The position numbers were made by a program, and so were the translations under genes. Under the pieces are notes generated by a model, which was given only the letters and a program-made list of their open reading frames with translations, had not been told where the DNA came from and did no database searches. This document shows, piece after piece, positions 15,213 to 22,990 of a stretch of DNA of 32,488 nt (position 1 is its first letter; every line of letters begins with the position of its first letter). This DNA is from Promethearchaeia archaeon (GTDB taxonomy: Archaea; Asgardarchaeota; Lokiarchaeia; Sigyniarchaeales; SOKP01), in NCBI GenBank assembly GCA_029856295.1, contig JAHQWS010000204.1, forward strand, positions 1 through 32,488, written 5' to 3'.

Positions 15213-15417
15213 ATTAGATTGTTATCCCCAGAACAGAATTTATTTTCATTAGCGAGACTATCAATTCTAAATTTACTAATATAGAAGAGTAGTGTGGATC
15301 AGCACAACTTTTTTAATCGAAAATGGCTTAATTAATTAGTCAAACTACCAAATTAAAAATAACTAAGGTGATTTTATATGACCATTAAAAAAGTTGGAAT
15401 TTTAACGGGTGGCGGAG

Positions 15418-15448
15418 TCATGTTAAAGGATTTCTTTAGCTGCCGTAT
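15418..15448 (+). other. 31-nt extra segment at the PFK 'GGGD' motif, hairpin-forming
   Basis: Removing these 31 bases joins GGA-G to AC-TGC and restores T-G-G-G-D-C-P-G-L-N exactly. Within it, GTTAAAG (15422-15428) pairs with CTTTAGC (15434-15440), with one G-U and a 5-nt loop, and CA/TG (15419-15420 with 15441-15442) extends the stem past one bulged T. A 6-nt tail follows. CTGCC occurs at 15440-15444 and again at 15450-15454. Confidence 0.7.
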
Positions 15449-15735
15449 ACTGCCCGGGTTTAAACAGCGTAATATATGGCATTATGTTGAAAGCTTTCGA
15501 TGCCGGTGTTGAGTGTGTCGGTATTAAAAAAGGATGGAAAGGATTTTTAGAAAACTTGACCATTCCCCTCAATATTGCAGAACACGATGATCTCCATACT
15601 ATAGGAGGAACTCTCTTATATACCAGTAGAACCAATCCTTTTAAAGGAGTTGATTCTAAAGAAGAAAAATCAAAAGAGTTAGGAAAAAAATTTGATGATC
15701 TCGGCATTGATGCTCTAATCGCGATTGGTGGAGAT

Positions 15736-15765
15736 TTAAAATGGTTTCCATTTTAAACTAAAAAC
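15736..15765 (+). other. 30-nt extra segment at the PFK 'GGDD' motif, perfect hairpin
   Basis: Removing these 30 bases joins GAT to GAT and restores I-G-G-D-D-T. TTTAAAATGG (15735-15744) and CCATTTTAAA (15748-15757) are perfect complements around a TTT loop. A tail of 8 nt (CTAAAAAC) leads to the second GAT. An in-frame TAA (15754-15756) lies in the right arm. Confidence 0.75.
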
Positions 15766-16592
15766 GATACCCTCGGAGTCGCGGATGCTTTATATAAATA
15801 TGCAAATGCTAAGGTCGTTGGATGTCCAAAGACGATTGATAACGATTTAGCTGGCACCCATTATACTTTCGGATTTTGGAGTGCCGTTCAACTAGCATCA
15901 AATGCCATGGACAATCTTACAACCACGGCTAGATCCCATCAAAGAGTCTTTATTGTCGAGATAATGGGACGAGATGCCGGATTTTTAACAATGTACAGTG
16001 GAATCTCTTCAGGAGCAGATATTATTCTTATACCAGAAACACCATTCGATTTTGAGAGAGATCTTGTAGGCGTGCTAAAAAAAAGAGCAAATGCCGGTCA
16101 TAAATATCATATGATTGCGTGCTCTGAAGGGGCCTATCCCGATCAAGCATCACTTAAGCGAGACTTTAAGACTATAACCCAGGAGACCATTGATAAATTA
16201 CCAAAAGATGTCTTCGGAAATCCAATGTTACCCGCATTGAATATTTCAAACATATTAGTAAAGGAGTTAAATCTAAGAGATGATTTAAAAGAAGTTTTCA
16301 AGAAAAATGGAGTCGATTTTGAATGCCGTAGTGTAGTGCTGGGTCATACTATGAGAGCGGGAACACCCAATTCTTTTGATAGAATATTAGGACTTAGATT
16401 CGGTTTAGCAGCTATGAAACTCGTGCTTGATGGGGAATTCGGAAAAATGGTTTCCCTCCAAGGTACTGATATTACCACTTTTCCGCTTGAAGAGGGGGTA
16501 AATAAGAAATATATCAAGCCCGAAAGCGATAAATTAGAACTTAGGGATTTAATGGTTAAAATAAGGTATAAATCAAGAGAAAATTAACTTGC

Positions 16593-16610
16593 TTTTTTTA
16601 CTTATTCTTT
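16593..16610 (+). terminator. T-run terminator after the PFK gene
   Basis: A run of seven T (16593-16599) and another T-rich stretch begin 6 nt after the PFK stop, suitable for archaeal termination. Confidence 0.45.
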
Positions 16611-16697
16611 TTACTTTTAATAAATTTATTTTAAATACTTAATTTATTAGAAATAAATTAAGGGGAATAAAATCTGATTTTAACATACATAGTATAT

Positions 16698-16714
16698 GGT
16701 TTTTTATAAAAACC
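16698..16714. repeat. 7-bp inverted repeat between convergent genes
   Basis: GGTTTTT (16698-16704) and AAAAACC (16708-16714) are complementary around TAT. It lies 14 nt past the stop of the minus-strand FAD oxidoreductase, in the convergent gap after PFK. A terminator role is likely because both strands carry T-runs here. Confidence 0.4.
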
Positions 16715-16727
16715 TATTTATAGGGCT

Positions 16728-18131
16728 TTATTTAATCCTGACACCCTGTTTTTTGAGAATCTTCTGGACTTTTGAGATATCAACCTGTCTACATGTCACA
16801 TTTTCTTGAAGAGACACGGCAGCAGCTACACCAGCACCTTGGCCTGTGACTGTACAGCACGCCATTTGACGGGTTGCAGCATGGGAAATTTTATCTCCAG
16901 CAACACAGCGACCTGCCACGAGAAGGTTTTCCACTTTCTGTGGGAGTATAATGCCGTAAGGAACTTGGAAATATCTTCCCGTAGTAGGCAAGATTGCAAT
17001 GCCGTAGCCGTCTATAAACTCCGGACAGATGCCGATAGAGTCTTCAAAACGGGCCTCATTTCTCACATCATGCTCGGTGATGTTGTATTCACCGATTATT
17101 TTTCTGGATTCTCTGGTACCCAAAGATGATCCGATTGTTCTTAACCGTGCCTTTTTAAACCCTGGAGTGTATTTTTTTAAGGCTTCAACGGCCCACATCA
17201 CCCGCTTTCTGCCTTCCATTTCTGCCTTGGTAAGATCCCATATATCTGTGCAGTCATATCCTGTCATATGGATTCCGTTAAACGATGTAATCTCTCCCGC
17301 ATCCGTATAGTTGGTCCAATAGCTTTCTATGGTGACATTCTCGGGAATCTCACCGGCTTCCCTGGCCTTGTTAAACGGTTCCACGAGGTAGGTGCTGAAG
17401 GTATCTGCTTCCTTACCTGTGGTCTCACCCCAATCTCCTATGCTACCGCGATTTAGATATATATACATGAGAAATTTGCCGATATTTATACCACTACAAC
17501 CGAAGTTTACCGTCACCTCCATCAATTCGTTCTTCGGGTTTTTTCGAAATGGGGCACCTGCAAGGAAAGCGATATCGGCGTCTCCTGTGGCATCGATAAT
17601 CCTTTTAGCCAGAATTGCTTGTCTTCCAGATTTACTCTCTGTAATGACACCTTTTATAGTGTTGCCATCCAGGACCACATCAACAGCAGAACAATGTAAA
17701 ATTGGAGTAATTCCTGCTTCTTGTATTAGCGTATCGGCCACAAATTTGAACATCTCTGTTTCCAGAACCTCATAGGTTGGCTCCCCCTTTACCATCAATC
17801 CTTCCTGCTCAAGAACTTCCACCATTTCCGGATTCTTGATATTGCCGATTATATTTATAGTACTTCCCATCTCTTTTGCTCGACGTTCAAACTCAACTCC
17901 AATTCCCCCAGCATCCACAGTTTTTGCATATCGATACCACGCAATAGTTCCAATCATGGCCTGTGTTATAACCCCTCCAAAACAACCATATCGCTCTACA
18001 AGCATGGTATCAACACCTTCTCTTGCCGCTGCTAACGCAGCGGAGAGACCCGCGGGTCCTCCTCCTATTACTAAAACATCAGTCTCCGCCATAACGGGGA
18101 TTTTTCTTGATGGTTCTTCAATTTGTTTCAT
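16728..18131 (-). CDS. FAD-dependent oxidoreductase (FAD_oxidored family)
   Basis: This 467-residue flavoprotein has an N-terminal Rossmann fold: 'VLVIGGGPAGLSAALAAAREG' wording at about 19-39 (GGGPAG at 23-28), then 'ERYGCFGGVITQAM', a second FAD motif 'IDATGDADIAFLAG', and a C-terminal 'LLVAGRCVAGDKISHAATR', as in the fumarate-reductase-related FAD_oxidored proteins. The substrate cannot be inferred. There are no heme or Fe-S motifs, so it would be soluble. Base composition is visibly richer in G+C than the flanking genes, and Gly/Ala codons ending in C are frequent, suggesting acquisition from a bacterium. The start has AAAGGTAAT 7 nt upstream. It lies 82 nt after the acyl-CoA dehydrogenase gene on the same strand; a shared pathway is possible. 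Confidence 0.85.
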   Translation of the reverse strand: MKQIEEPSRKIPVMAETDVLVIGGGPAGLSAALAAAREGVDTMLVERYGCFGGVITQAMIGTIAWYRYAKTVDAGGIGVEFERRAKEMGSTINIIGNIKNPEMVEVLEQEGLMVKGEPTYEVLETEMFKFVADTLIQEAGITPILHCSAVDVVLDGNTIKGVITESKSGRQAILAKRIIDATGDADIAFLAGAPFRKNPKNELMEVTVNFGCSGINIGKFLMYIYLNRGSIGDWGETTGKEADTFSTYLVEPFNKAREAGEIPENVTIESYWTNYTDAGEITSFNGIHMTGYDCTDIWDLTKAEMEGRKRVMWAVEALKKYTPGFKKARLRTIGSSLGTRESRKIIGEYNITEHDVRNEARFEDSIGICPEFIDGYGIAILPTTGRYFQVPYGIILPQKVENLLVAGRCVAGDKISHAATRQMACCTVTGQGAGVAAAVSLQENVTCRQVDISKVQKILKKQGVRIK

Positions 18132-18213
18132 GATTTATTACCTTTTTAAATATTTAATATTAAAAATATAAGATAGCTAAAAAATGTGTTTTAAAAGAAA
18201 TAAAAAAAAATAT

Positions 18214-19452
18214 TTAGCCATAATGCTTCTCTTCTTCATGATCCTCAGCTATAGCATCTTGCTCTATGTCTCTGCCAAGCCATTTTTCGCTTAAAAATTC
18301 TTTATACCATTCATGCTGGATGATAAGGCTCATAATCTCATTGGTCCCCGTCCATATCATCCCAATTCGGCAATCGCGGAGTAACCTTTCAATTGGATAA
18401 ACAGTAGTGTACCCTATTCCAGCCACAATCTGCATAGCATTATTAATTACTTTCCAACAGGCTTCAGTTGAGAACTTTTTAGATTCAGAAACTAATCTTC
18501 TCTGCAAAGCAGGAGGAGCTCCGGCATCTATGCTTCTTGCGGTGTTGTAAACGATTGCTCTAGTTGCATCTAATAACGTGCAATTTTCAGCGACCAAAAA
18601 ACTTACAGCTTGAAATCTATTTATAGTTTGACCAAATGCTTTTCTTTTTGTACTATATTTAGTGGAAATCCTATGACATGCTCTAGCAAGCCCAATCAGC
18701 CCAGACGCCGTGGTAAGACGTTCGGGGACCATCATCTGATAAAAGATTTTTCCTCCTGCTCCTTCCCCTAATATAATGTTTTCTTTAGGAACCTCACAAT
18801 CTTTAAACACCAGTCTTCCAGTCCCTCCCCCGCGAGTTCCCATTAAACCGTAAATATATGCCGATTCTACCGCATCAGATCTATCCACAACAAAAAGACT
18901 TAAAGATTCGTGAGGAGGTGCATTAGGATTTGTTTTTGCGTAAACTAAGAAGAAATCAGCACCTTCGGCGCCTACTACAAACCTTTTTTCCCCATTTAAT
19001 ATGTAATGATCACCCTCCTTCACAGCAGTGCAAGTGGCTCCAAAGAAATCAGAACCTCCTCTCGGTTCCGTGAGTGCCTCAGCGCAAAATTTTTTACCCT
19101 CACACAGAGGTTTGAGGTATCTTTGTTTTTGGTCTTCATTACCAAAATGATGAAACGCTTCACCGCATATGCTAGTTATGGAGAATAAACACGCAAGCGA
19201 ACTTCCGAGTACTCCGATCTCTTCTTGGGCAATGATTTCAGCTTCCCAATTTAATCCACGACCTCCAAATTCTTTTGGAAACCGTATTCCGATTAAATTT
19301 TGTTTTGCTAATGCCTGAATAAACTCGCCAGGATATTGAACTTCGTCATTGTCCATTTTTCTTAATAATGAGGGGGGAACCTCATTTTTCACAAATTCTC
19401 GAACTTCTTCCTTAAATTTCTTGTTTTCTTCACTCAATAAATAATCATACAT
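18214..19452 (-). CDS. Acyl-CoA dehydrogenase
   Basis: This flavoenzyme introduces a trans-2 double bond into an acyl-CoA and passes electrons to an electron-transfer flavoprotein (not in this window). The 412-residue length is typical. Visible motifs are 'FPKEFGGRGLNWEAEIIAQEEIG', 'CAEALTEPRGGSDF' (flavin-binding strand), 'ILNGEKRFVVGAEGADFFLVYAK', 'SVSFLVAENCTLLDATR'-like helix and 'IERLLRDCRIGMIWTGTNEI'. At the site where medium-chain enzymes carry the catalytic Glu ('YEGT'), this protein has 'WTGT'. The Glu in 'MVPERLTTA' matches the alternative catalytic position of isovaleryl-CoA and long-chain enzymes, so branched or long acyl substrates are suggested. GTGATTT precedes the ATG. Confidence 0.9.
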   Translation of the reverse strand: MYDYLLSEENKKFKEEVREFVKNEVPPSLLRKMDNDEVQYPGEFIQALAKQNLIGIRFPKEFGGRGLNWEAEIIAQEEIGVLGSSLACLFSITSICGEAFHHFGNEDQKQRYLKPLCEGKKFCAEALTEPRGGSDFFGATCTAVKEGDHYILNGEKRFVVGAEGADFFLVYAKTNPNAPPHESLSLFVVDRSDAVESAYIYGLMGTRGGGTGRLVFKDCEVPKENIILGEGAGGKIFYQMMVPERLTTASGLIGLARACHRISTKYSTKRKAFGQTINRFQAVSFLVAENCTLLDATRAIVYNTARSIDAGAPPALQRRLVSESKKFSTEACWKVINNAMQIVAGIGYTTVYPIERLLRDCRIGMIWTGTNEIMSLIIQHEWYKEFLSEKWLGRDIEQDAIAEDHEEEKHYG

Positions 19453-19581
19453 TATTAAATCACTTTTAAAGAATCCTTTATTATTAACTATTTCAAGAAA
19501 CTAATCTTCTATTGAAAAAATATCTTACTAAATTAAACTAGAAGTATTAGTTTAAATTAATTTCACATTATTTAGAAAGTT

Positions 19582-19601
19582 CGTGAAACACTCATTTCAC
19601 G
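19582..19601. repeat. 7-bp inverted repeat in a 261-nt gap
   Basis: CGTGAAA (19582-19588) and TTTCACG (19595-19601) are exact complements around a 6-nt loop. On the plus strand GTTTTT follows. It lies 113 nt past the stop of the minus-strand gene ending at 19714. It may be a terminator or operator; nothing else is seen in this gap. Confidence 0.4.
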
Positions 19602-19713
19602 GTTTTTCTAACATGTTAGGATATTATATAGATATAAAAAGAATTAAATTTCAAAAGTTTCCTTTGTTTTCTCCTCAATTATCGATCAGGTCAATATCGC
19701 TTTTAATAGTAAA

Positions 19714-20862
19714 CTATTCCTCAATTTCAAATTTAACTTTTAAATAATTATATTTGGAATTAAGCAGCACTAATATTTTATGGGCAAATTTCCTAAGATT
19801 TGCAGCATGGATCGGCTTTTCTTCGGCTTCTTGATGAAAAAAATCATGAAGCATTTTTCTCGTTTCCTCCTCTCCATTATTTTCGAGAAATGCTTCCCAA
19901 TGGATAGAAGTTCTACATATCCACTTTAATTTCTCATCCGGATGCTTTCCTTTATCAAAAATGAGGTCATTATATTTTTTTAATGCCCCGCTTACCCTCT
20001 CGAGATGGTCTGCAATTGCCAGGGAGGACCGGCATAAACTAATTAAGTTAGAAGTTGTCCTTGAATTTCTTGTGTTTGCAGCTTCCTCGAAAGCAGACCA
20101 CGCTTGTATCCATTCATCCTTATGTTTTCCCGTAATTCCATCGTTAACCATTGCTATATTAATAATATCGCTGATATCCACATCATGACCTCTTTTTATT
20201 TTTTTTGCGAAAATTTCTTTTAGACTCGATCCTTCGAGATATGCCCCTGCGCCGAAATCTAGCAATTGATTTAAGTTGTTAGCAGCAAAAAGAACATTGT
20301 GTCTAGTTTTTTTTTTATCGCGATTAACCCATTCAATCTTTTTTTCCCATTCACCGTCTTGGTTTTTTATAAAACTACAGTTTTTTAGCGTAGAATCTAA
20401 TAGTGAGGTTTGAAATGTCCAAAAATCTATATCGTCGGTAAATCTCTTTCTTCTCCAGTCTCTTGTGGTATATTTCCCTAAATACAGCTTCAGGGTCCCT
20501 CTCACCAATGCAAATTTGCCGTGTTTCAGCGCATCACGAGCATCTTCGCAGTAGTGGTGATTTGGATCGTTGGAACAAGCTACTAATTCATTAAGAACTT
20601 TTCTCGCATGACTTGATACTATATCGCAGGGAATACTTCCATCAGAGGGGTATTCCCGTGATCCGCCTTCTACAAACTTTTCAAATAATTCATAATCATC
20701 TTCAGGGATGGCATACCATTTATTATTAAACAAAATTTTACTAAAAACATAATGAGTATATCCCTCCTCATCTTTCCGTGTTTTACCTGTTATGGATGAA
20801 ATATCTCTTAAGTTGTCTCCATCTGATACAACATCGGCTTTAGTGTCCCAAATTCCATTCAT
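19714..20862 (-). CDS. Unknown protein with AbiEii-like nucleotidyltransferase pattern
   Basis: I do not recognise this 382-residue protein with certainty. Residues 118-147 read like a nucleotidyltransferase core: 'LVRGTLKLYL' in place of the usual GGTAL helix, then 'RRKRFTDDIDFW', with the D-x-D pair (Asp144 and Asp146) as metal ligands. This order, a small-residue helix turn followed by R-x-T/S-x-DIDF, is that of the AbiEii/AbiGii toxin-type nucleotidyltransferases. A later part (about 185-265) is rich in Lys and Asn and contains 'HNVLFAANNLNQLLDFGAGAYLEG'; the C-terminal 110 residues are predicted helical. No antitoxin gene adjoins it on the same strand. It is divergent from the DNA methyltransferase 156 nt away, which hints at a defence role. 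Confidence 0.45.
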   Translation of the reverse strand: MNGIWDTKADVVSDGDNLRDISSITGKTRKDEEGYTHYVFSKILFNNKWYAIPEDDYELFEKFVEGGSREYPSDGSIPCDIVSSHARKVLNELVACSNDPNHHYCEDARDALKHGKFALVRGTLKLYLGKYTTRDWRRKRFTDDIDFWTFQTSLLDSTLKNCSFIKNQDGEWEKKIEWVNRDKKKTRHNVLFAANNLNQLLDFGAGAYLEGSSLKEIFAKKIKRGHDVDISDIINIAMVNDGITGKHKDEWIQAWSAFEEAANTRNSRTTSNLISLCRSSLAIADHLERVSGALKKYNDLIFDKGKHPDEKLKWICRTSIHWEAFLENNGEEETRKMLHDFFHQEAEEKPIHAANLRKFAHKILVLLNSKYNYLKVKFEIEE

Positions 20863-21018
20863 AAAATTATCTAGCTCAATCTATCTCTAATCAGAAAAAA
20901 ACTAATTTGGCTTTTAAATCTATTTTTTATATTTTAAATCAATCTAATAATATAAAAAAATTAATTATAGCGTAACTAATTAATGAGTAAATAGAATTAT
21001 AAAATAATTGGTAAAAAA

Positions 21019-22239
21019 TTGTTTCAAATCACGGAACCACTCATTTACTATAAAACTTCCGAAATTATGGAAGAATTGGAAGAAAATTCAGTCCAATTAA
21101 TCGTAACATCTCCTCCTTACGGTAAAATTAAGGATTATGGTCTTGATAATCAGATTGGTTTTTTTGATTCTTTTGAAGACTATTTTAAAAGGCTTAAAAA
21201 GGTTTGGAAAGAGTGTTATCGTGTTTTGGAACCTAAATGCAGGATGGTAATTAATGTAGGCGACCAATATTTAAGAACTACGCAATACAGTCGTTATCGA
21301 ATACTTTCAATAGCCAGCAGAATAATAAATGACTGTACAGATTTAGGATTGGACTTTTTAGGAGATATCATTTGGCAAAAAATCAGTACAACCAATACTA
21401 CTGGCGGATGCTCTTTAATGGGCTCCATTTATTATCCTAGAAATGGATTATTGACTTACGATTATGAACACATACTTATTTTTAAAAAACATGAGGGTAA
21501 AAAGAAGAAAATAAATCCTCCAATAAAAGAATTGTCTAAAATATCATTGAGTGAATGGAAAAAATGGTATACAGGTCATTGGAGATTTCCAGGAATCGTT
21601 CAAAAAGAGCATATTGCAATGTTTCCAGAAGAATTACCATATAGGATCATTCGAATGTTTTCATTTATTGGAGATAACATCTTAGATCCTTTCGTGGGTA
21701 GCGGAACAACTCTGAAAGTCGCGAAAGCCCTATTTAGAAAAGGTATAGGTTATGAAATCAACGAGAATTTTAAACCCATTATAGAGAAAAAGATCTTCGA
21801 AGCAAATGAAGGAATTTATAAAGATTTCCAATATTTATTATATAAAATTTATCAAAAGGGATTATCCGAAGATATACAATTTAATTTTGAAAAACAAAAG
21901 CAGAAAGGCATTGTAATTTTAAAAGATAAAGAAAATTCGGAGATTGTATTAGATTATCTATTATTGGAAGATGAAATGATTAATAATGAAAAAATTTTTA
22001 AAGAGTTCAAATCTAAATTTGAAGAAAACACCATTCAATACTATTTAAAAGAAAAAGAAGGATGGAATTCTTATCATAATTACATAATTGTTGTGAATGC
22101 TCATAAATCGACCAAAAATGAAATTATAAATATTGGAAAAAACCAGCTGAATGATCTTGGAATTTCTAAAAAATTCCAAATTATATTCATAGATGATATA
22201 ATTTCTGATAATTTTCATATTAATCAAATTTTTAAATAA
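21019..22239 (+). CDS. DNA methyltransferase, beta class (N4-cytosine/N6-adenine type)
   Basis: This is an S-adenosylmethionine-dependent DNA amino-methyltransferase. The catalytic motif 'TSPPYGK' (residues 30-36) comes first and the cofactor motif 'ILDPFVGSGTTLKVAKA' (221-237) last, which is the beta-class order. TSPPY favours N4-cytosine but also occurs in N6-adenine enzymes, so the base is open. After the MTase core (about 1-270) there is an extra C-terminal region of about 135 residues with no motif that I know, perhaps specificity or dimer contacts. The start is a TTG; no in-frame ATG precedes the motif at a suitable distance. A gene for a zinc-ribbon protein follows after 5 nt and could be its restriction partner. 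Confidence 0.9.
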   Translation: MFQITEPLIYYKTSEIMEELEENSVQLIVTSPPYGKIKDYGLDNQIGFFDSFEDYFKRLKKVWKECYRVLEPKCRMVINVGDQYLRTTQYSRYRILSIASRIINDCTDLGLDFLGDIIWQKISTTNTTGGCSLMGSIYYPRNGLLTYDYEHILIFKKHEGKKKKINPPIKELSKISLSEWKKWYTGHWRFPGIVQKEHIAMFPEELPYRIIRMFSFIGDNILDPFVGSGTTLKVAKALFRKGIGYEINENFKPIIEKKIFEANEGIYKDFQYLLYKIYQKGLSEDIQFNFEKQKQKGIVILKDKENSEIVLDYLLLEDEMINNEKIFKEFKSKFEENTIQYYLKEKEGWNSYHNYIIVVNAHKSTKNEIINIGKNQLNDLGISKKFQIIFIDDIISDNFHINQIFK

Positions 22240-22244
22240 TTTAT

Positions 22245-22958
22245 TTGCAAAATGAATTTATTTTAGCCAAATACTTATGTAATATAATGACAGATTTTTT
22301 TATGGTATATACAGAAACACCCTGGGATAATCTAAATACAAATCAGCTAGCCCAGATAAGAATCCTCTCTTTAAAAAGCATTTTTAAGTCATTTCCCGTT
22401 ATTGAACCCTCATTTTTTGATGATTTGAATTCCAAAATTATTGAGTATAATCATTATATGTGGGCTCAGAGCATTAAGAGGATTATTGGACCCAAAAACG
22501 AGGATTATGAAATAGCTAACTGGAATTTTGTGTGGGCGTTTGATAATCAGAGAAGGATGTTTCAATTCTTGTTTCAGAAAGTTGAAGAGCAAGGTATTTT
22601 AGTAGGATTAGCTCCACCAGAATTATCAAAACTATTTTCTGAGCATGGAAAAGGGGCAATATTACGAACTCTCTCTATAATAACGAATCCCTCAAAAATT
22701 AAATTCTTAATGGTCCTAGGTCCCAGAGGGAAATCAATTGTCGAGGGGCAACAACTTTTTCAAGCAGATAAAAATTATCTCGAAAAATTAAATTATCTAA
22801 GAACTTTAAAAGATGTCCCTAATATCCAAGGAGCCTGGTATCCTTCCTTTGACCCTAGGTGTCCTGTTTGTAATTCATTTATGTCAGAAATAAAGGATTA
22901 TAAGGTTGGAGTCAGTAAATTAGTATGTCCTCAATGTGGGTATGAGAAAACGAAATAA
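22245..22958 (+). CDS. Unknown zinc-ribbon protein, candidate restriction partner
   Basis: This 237-residue protein is not recognised. The first 190 residues look helical and rich in aromatic residues ('NHYMWAQSIKRIIGP', 'NWNFVWAFDNQRRMFQFLF'), and include 'GKGAILRTLSIITNP' and 'KFLMVLGPRGKSIVEGQQ'. The last 35 residues form a zinc ribbon: CPVC at about 205 and CPQC near 229. It starts 5 nt after the methyltransferase, so the two are probably co-expressed; this is the usual place for a cognate restriction enzyme. No clear PD-(D/E)xK or HNH motif is seen, so the role is open. The TTG at 22245 gives the longest form; an ATG at 22287 in the same frame is an alternative start and removes 14 residues. 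Confidence 0.6.
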   Translation: MQNEFILAKYLCNIMTDFFMVYTETPWDNLNTNQLAQIRILSLKSIFKSFPVIEPSFFDDLNSKIIEYNHYMWAQSIKRIIGPKNEDYEIANWNFVWAFDNQRRMFQFLFQKVEEQGILVGLAPPELSKLFSEHGKGAILRTLSIITNPSKIKFLMVLGPRGKSIVEGQQLFQADKNYLEKLNYLRTLKDVPNIQGAWYPSFDPRCPVCNSFMSEIKDYKVGVSKLVCPQCGYEKTK

Positions 22959-22990
22959 ATAAATTTAACCTTTAAAAATCTTAATAATGG

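Larger units (their letters stand above)
15378..16587 (+). pseudogene. 6-phosphofructokinase gene interrupted by two short segments
   Basis: This is a PfkA-family phosphofructokinase gene in three pieces: 15378-15417, 15449-15735 and 15766-16587. Joined, they give 382 residues with the family's motifs: 'ILTGGGDCPGLN' (about 8-19), 'IGGDDT', 'PKTIDND', 'RSHQRVFIVEIMGRDAGFL' and 'RAGTPNSFDR'. 'GGDDT', with Asp at the selectivity position, points to a pyrophosphate-dependent enzyme. As it stands, the first segment (31 nt) shifts the frame and the second (30 nt) adds an in-frame TAA. No other damage is seen, so either loss is very recent or the segments are removed or skipped. A strong AAGGTGAT lies 6 nt before the ATG. 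PfkA enzymes are not the usual archaeal type, so transfer from bacteria is plausible. I label it pseudogene only because the DNA frame is broken. Confidence 0.85.

Noticed and set aside
15213..15377. Searched for a tRNA or small RNA gene between ZPR1 and PFK
   Set aside because: No cloverleaf, no CCA-type acceptor stem, no box C/D pair could be seen; only an imperfect short dyad near 15292-15312.
15400..15470. Strict bulge-helix-bulge intron at the first PFK segment
   Set aside because: The only plausible pairing has a mismatch in the central helix and its cut sites remove 27 nt, which would not restore the frame.
15484..15756. Separate 90-residue gene
   Set aside because: It is the middle part of the interrupted phosphofructokinase; the upstream codons C-P-G-L-N-S-V-I-Y-G-I in the same frame belong to it as well.
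15907..16587. Separate gene starting at the ATG at 15907
   Set aside because: The frame is conserved phosphofructokinase from 15766 (D-T-L-G-V-A-D-A); the ATG is an internal Met.
17029..17775. Several plus-strand frames opposite the FAD oxidoreductase
   Set aside because: They owe their length to the higher G+C of the real gene on the minus strand; no motifs or start signals.
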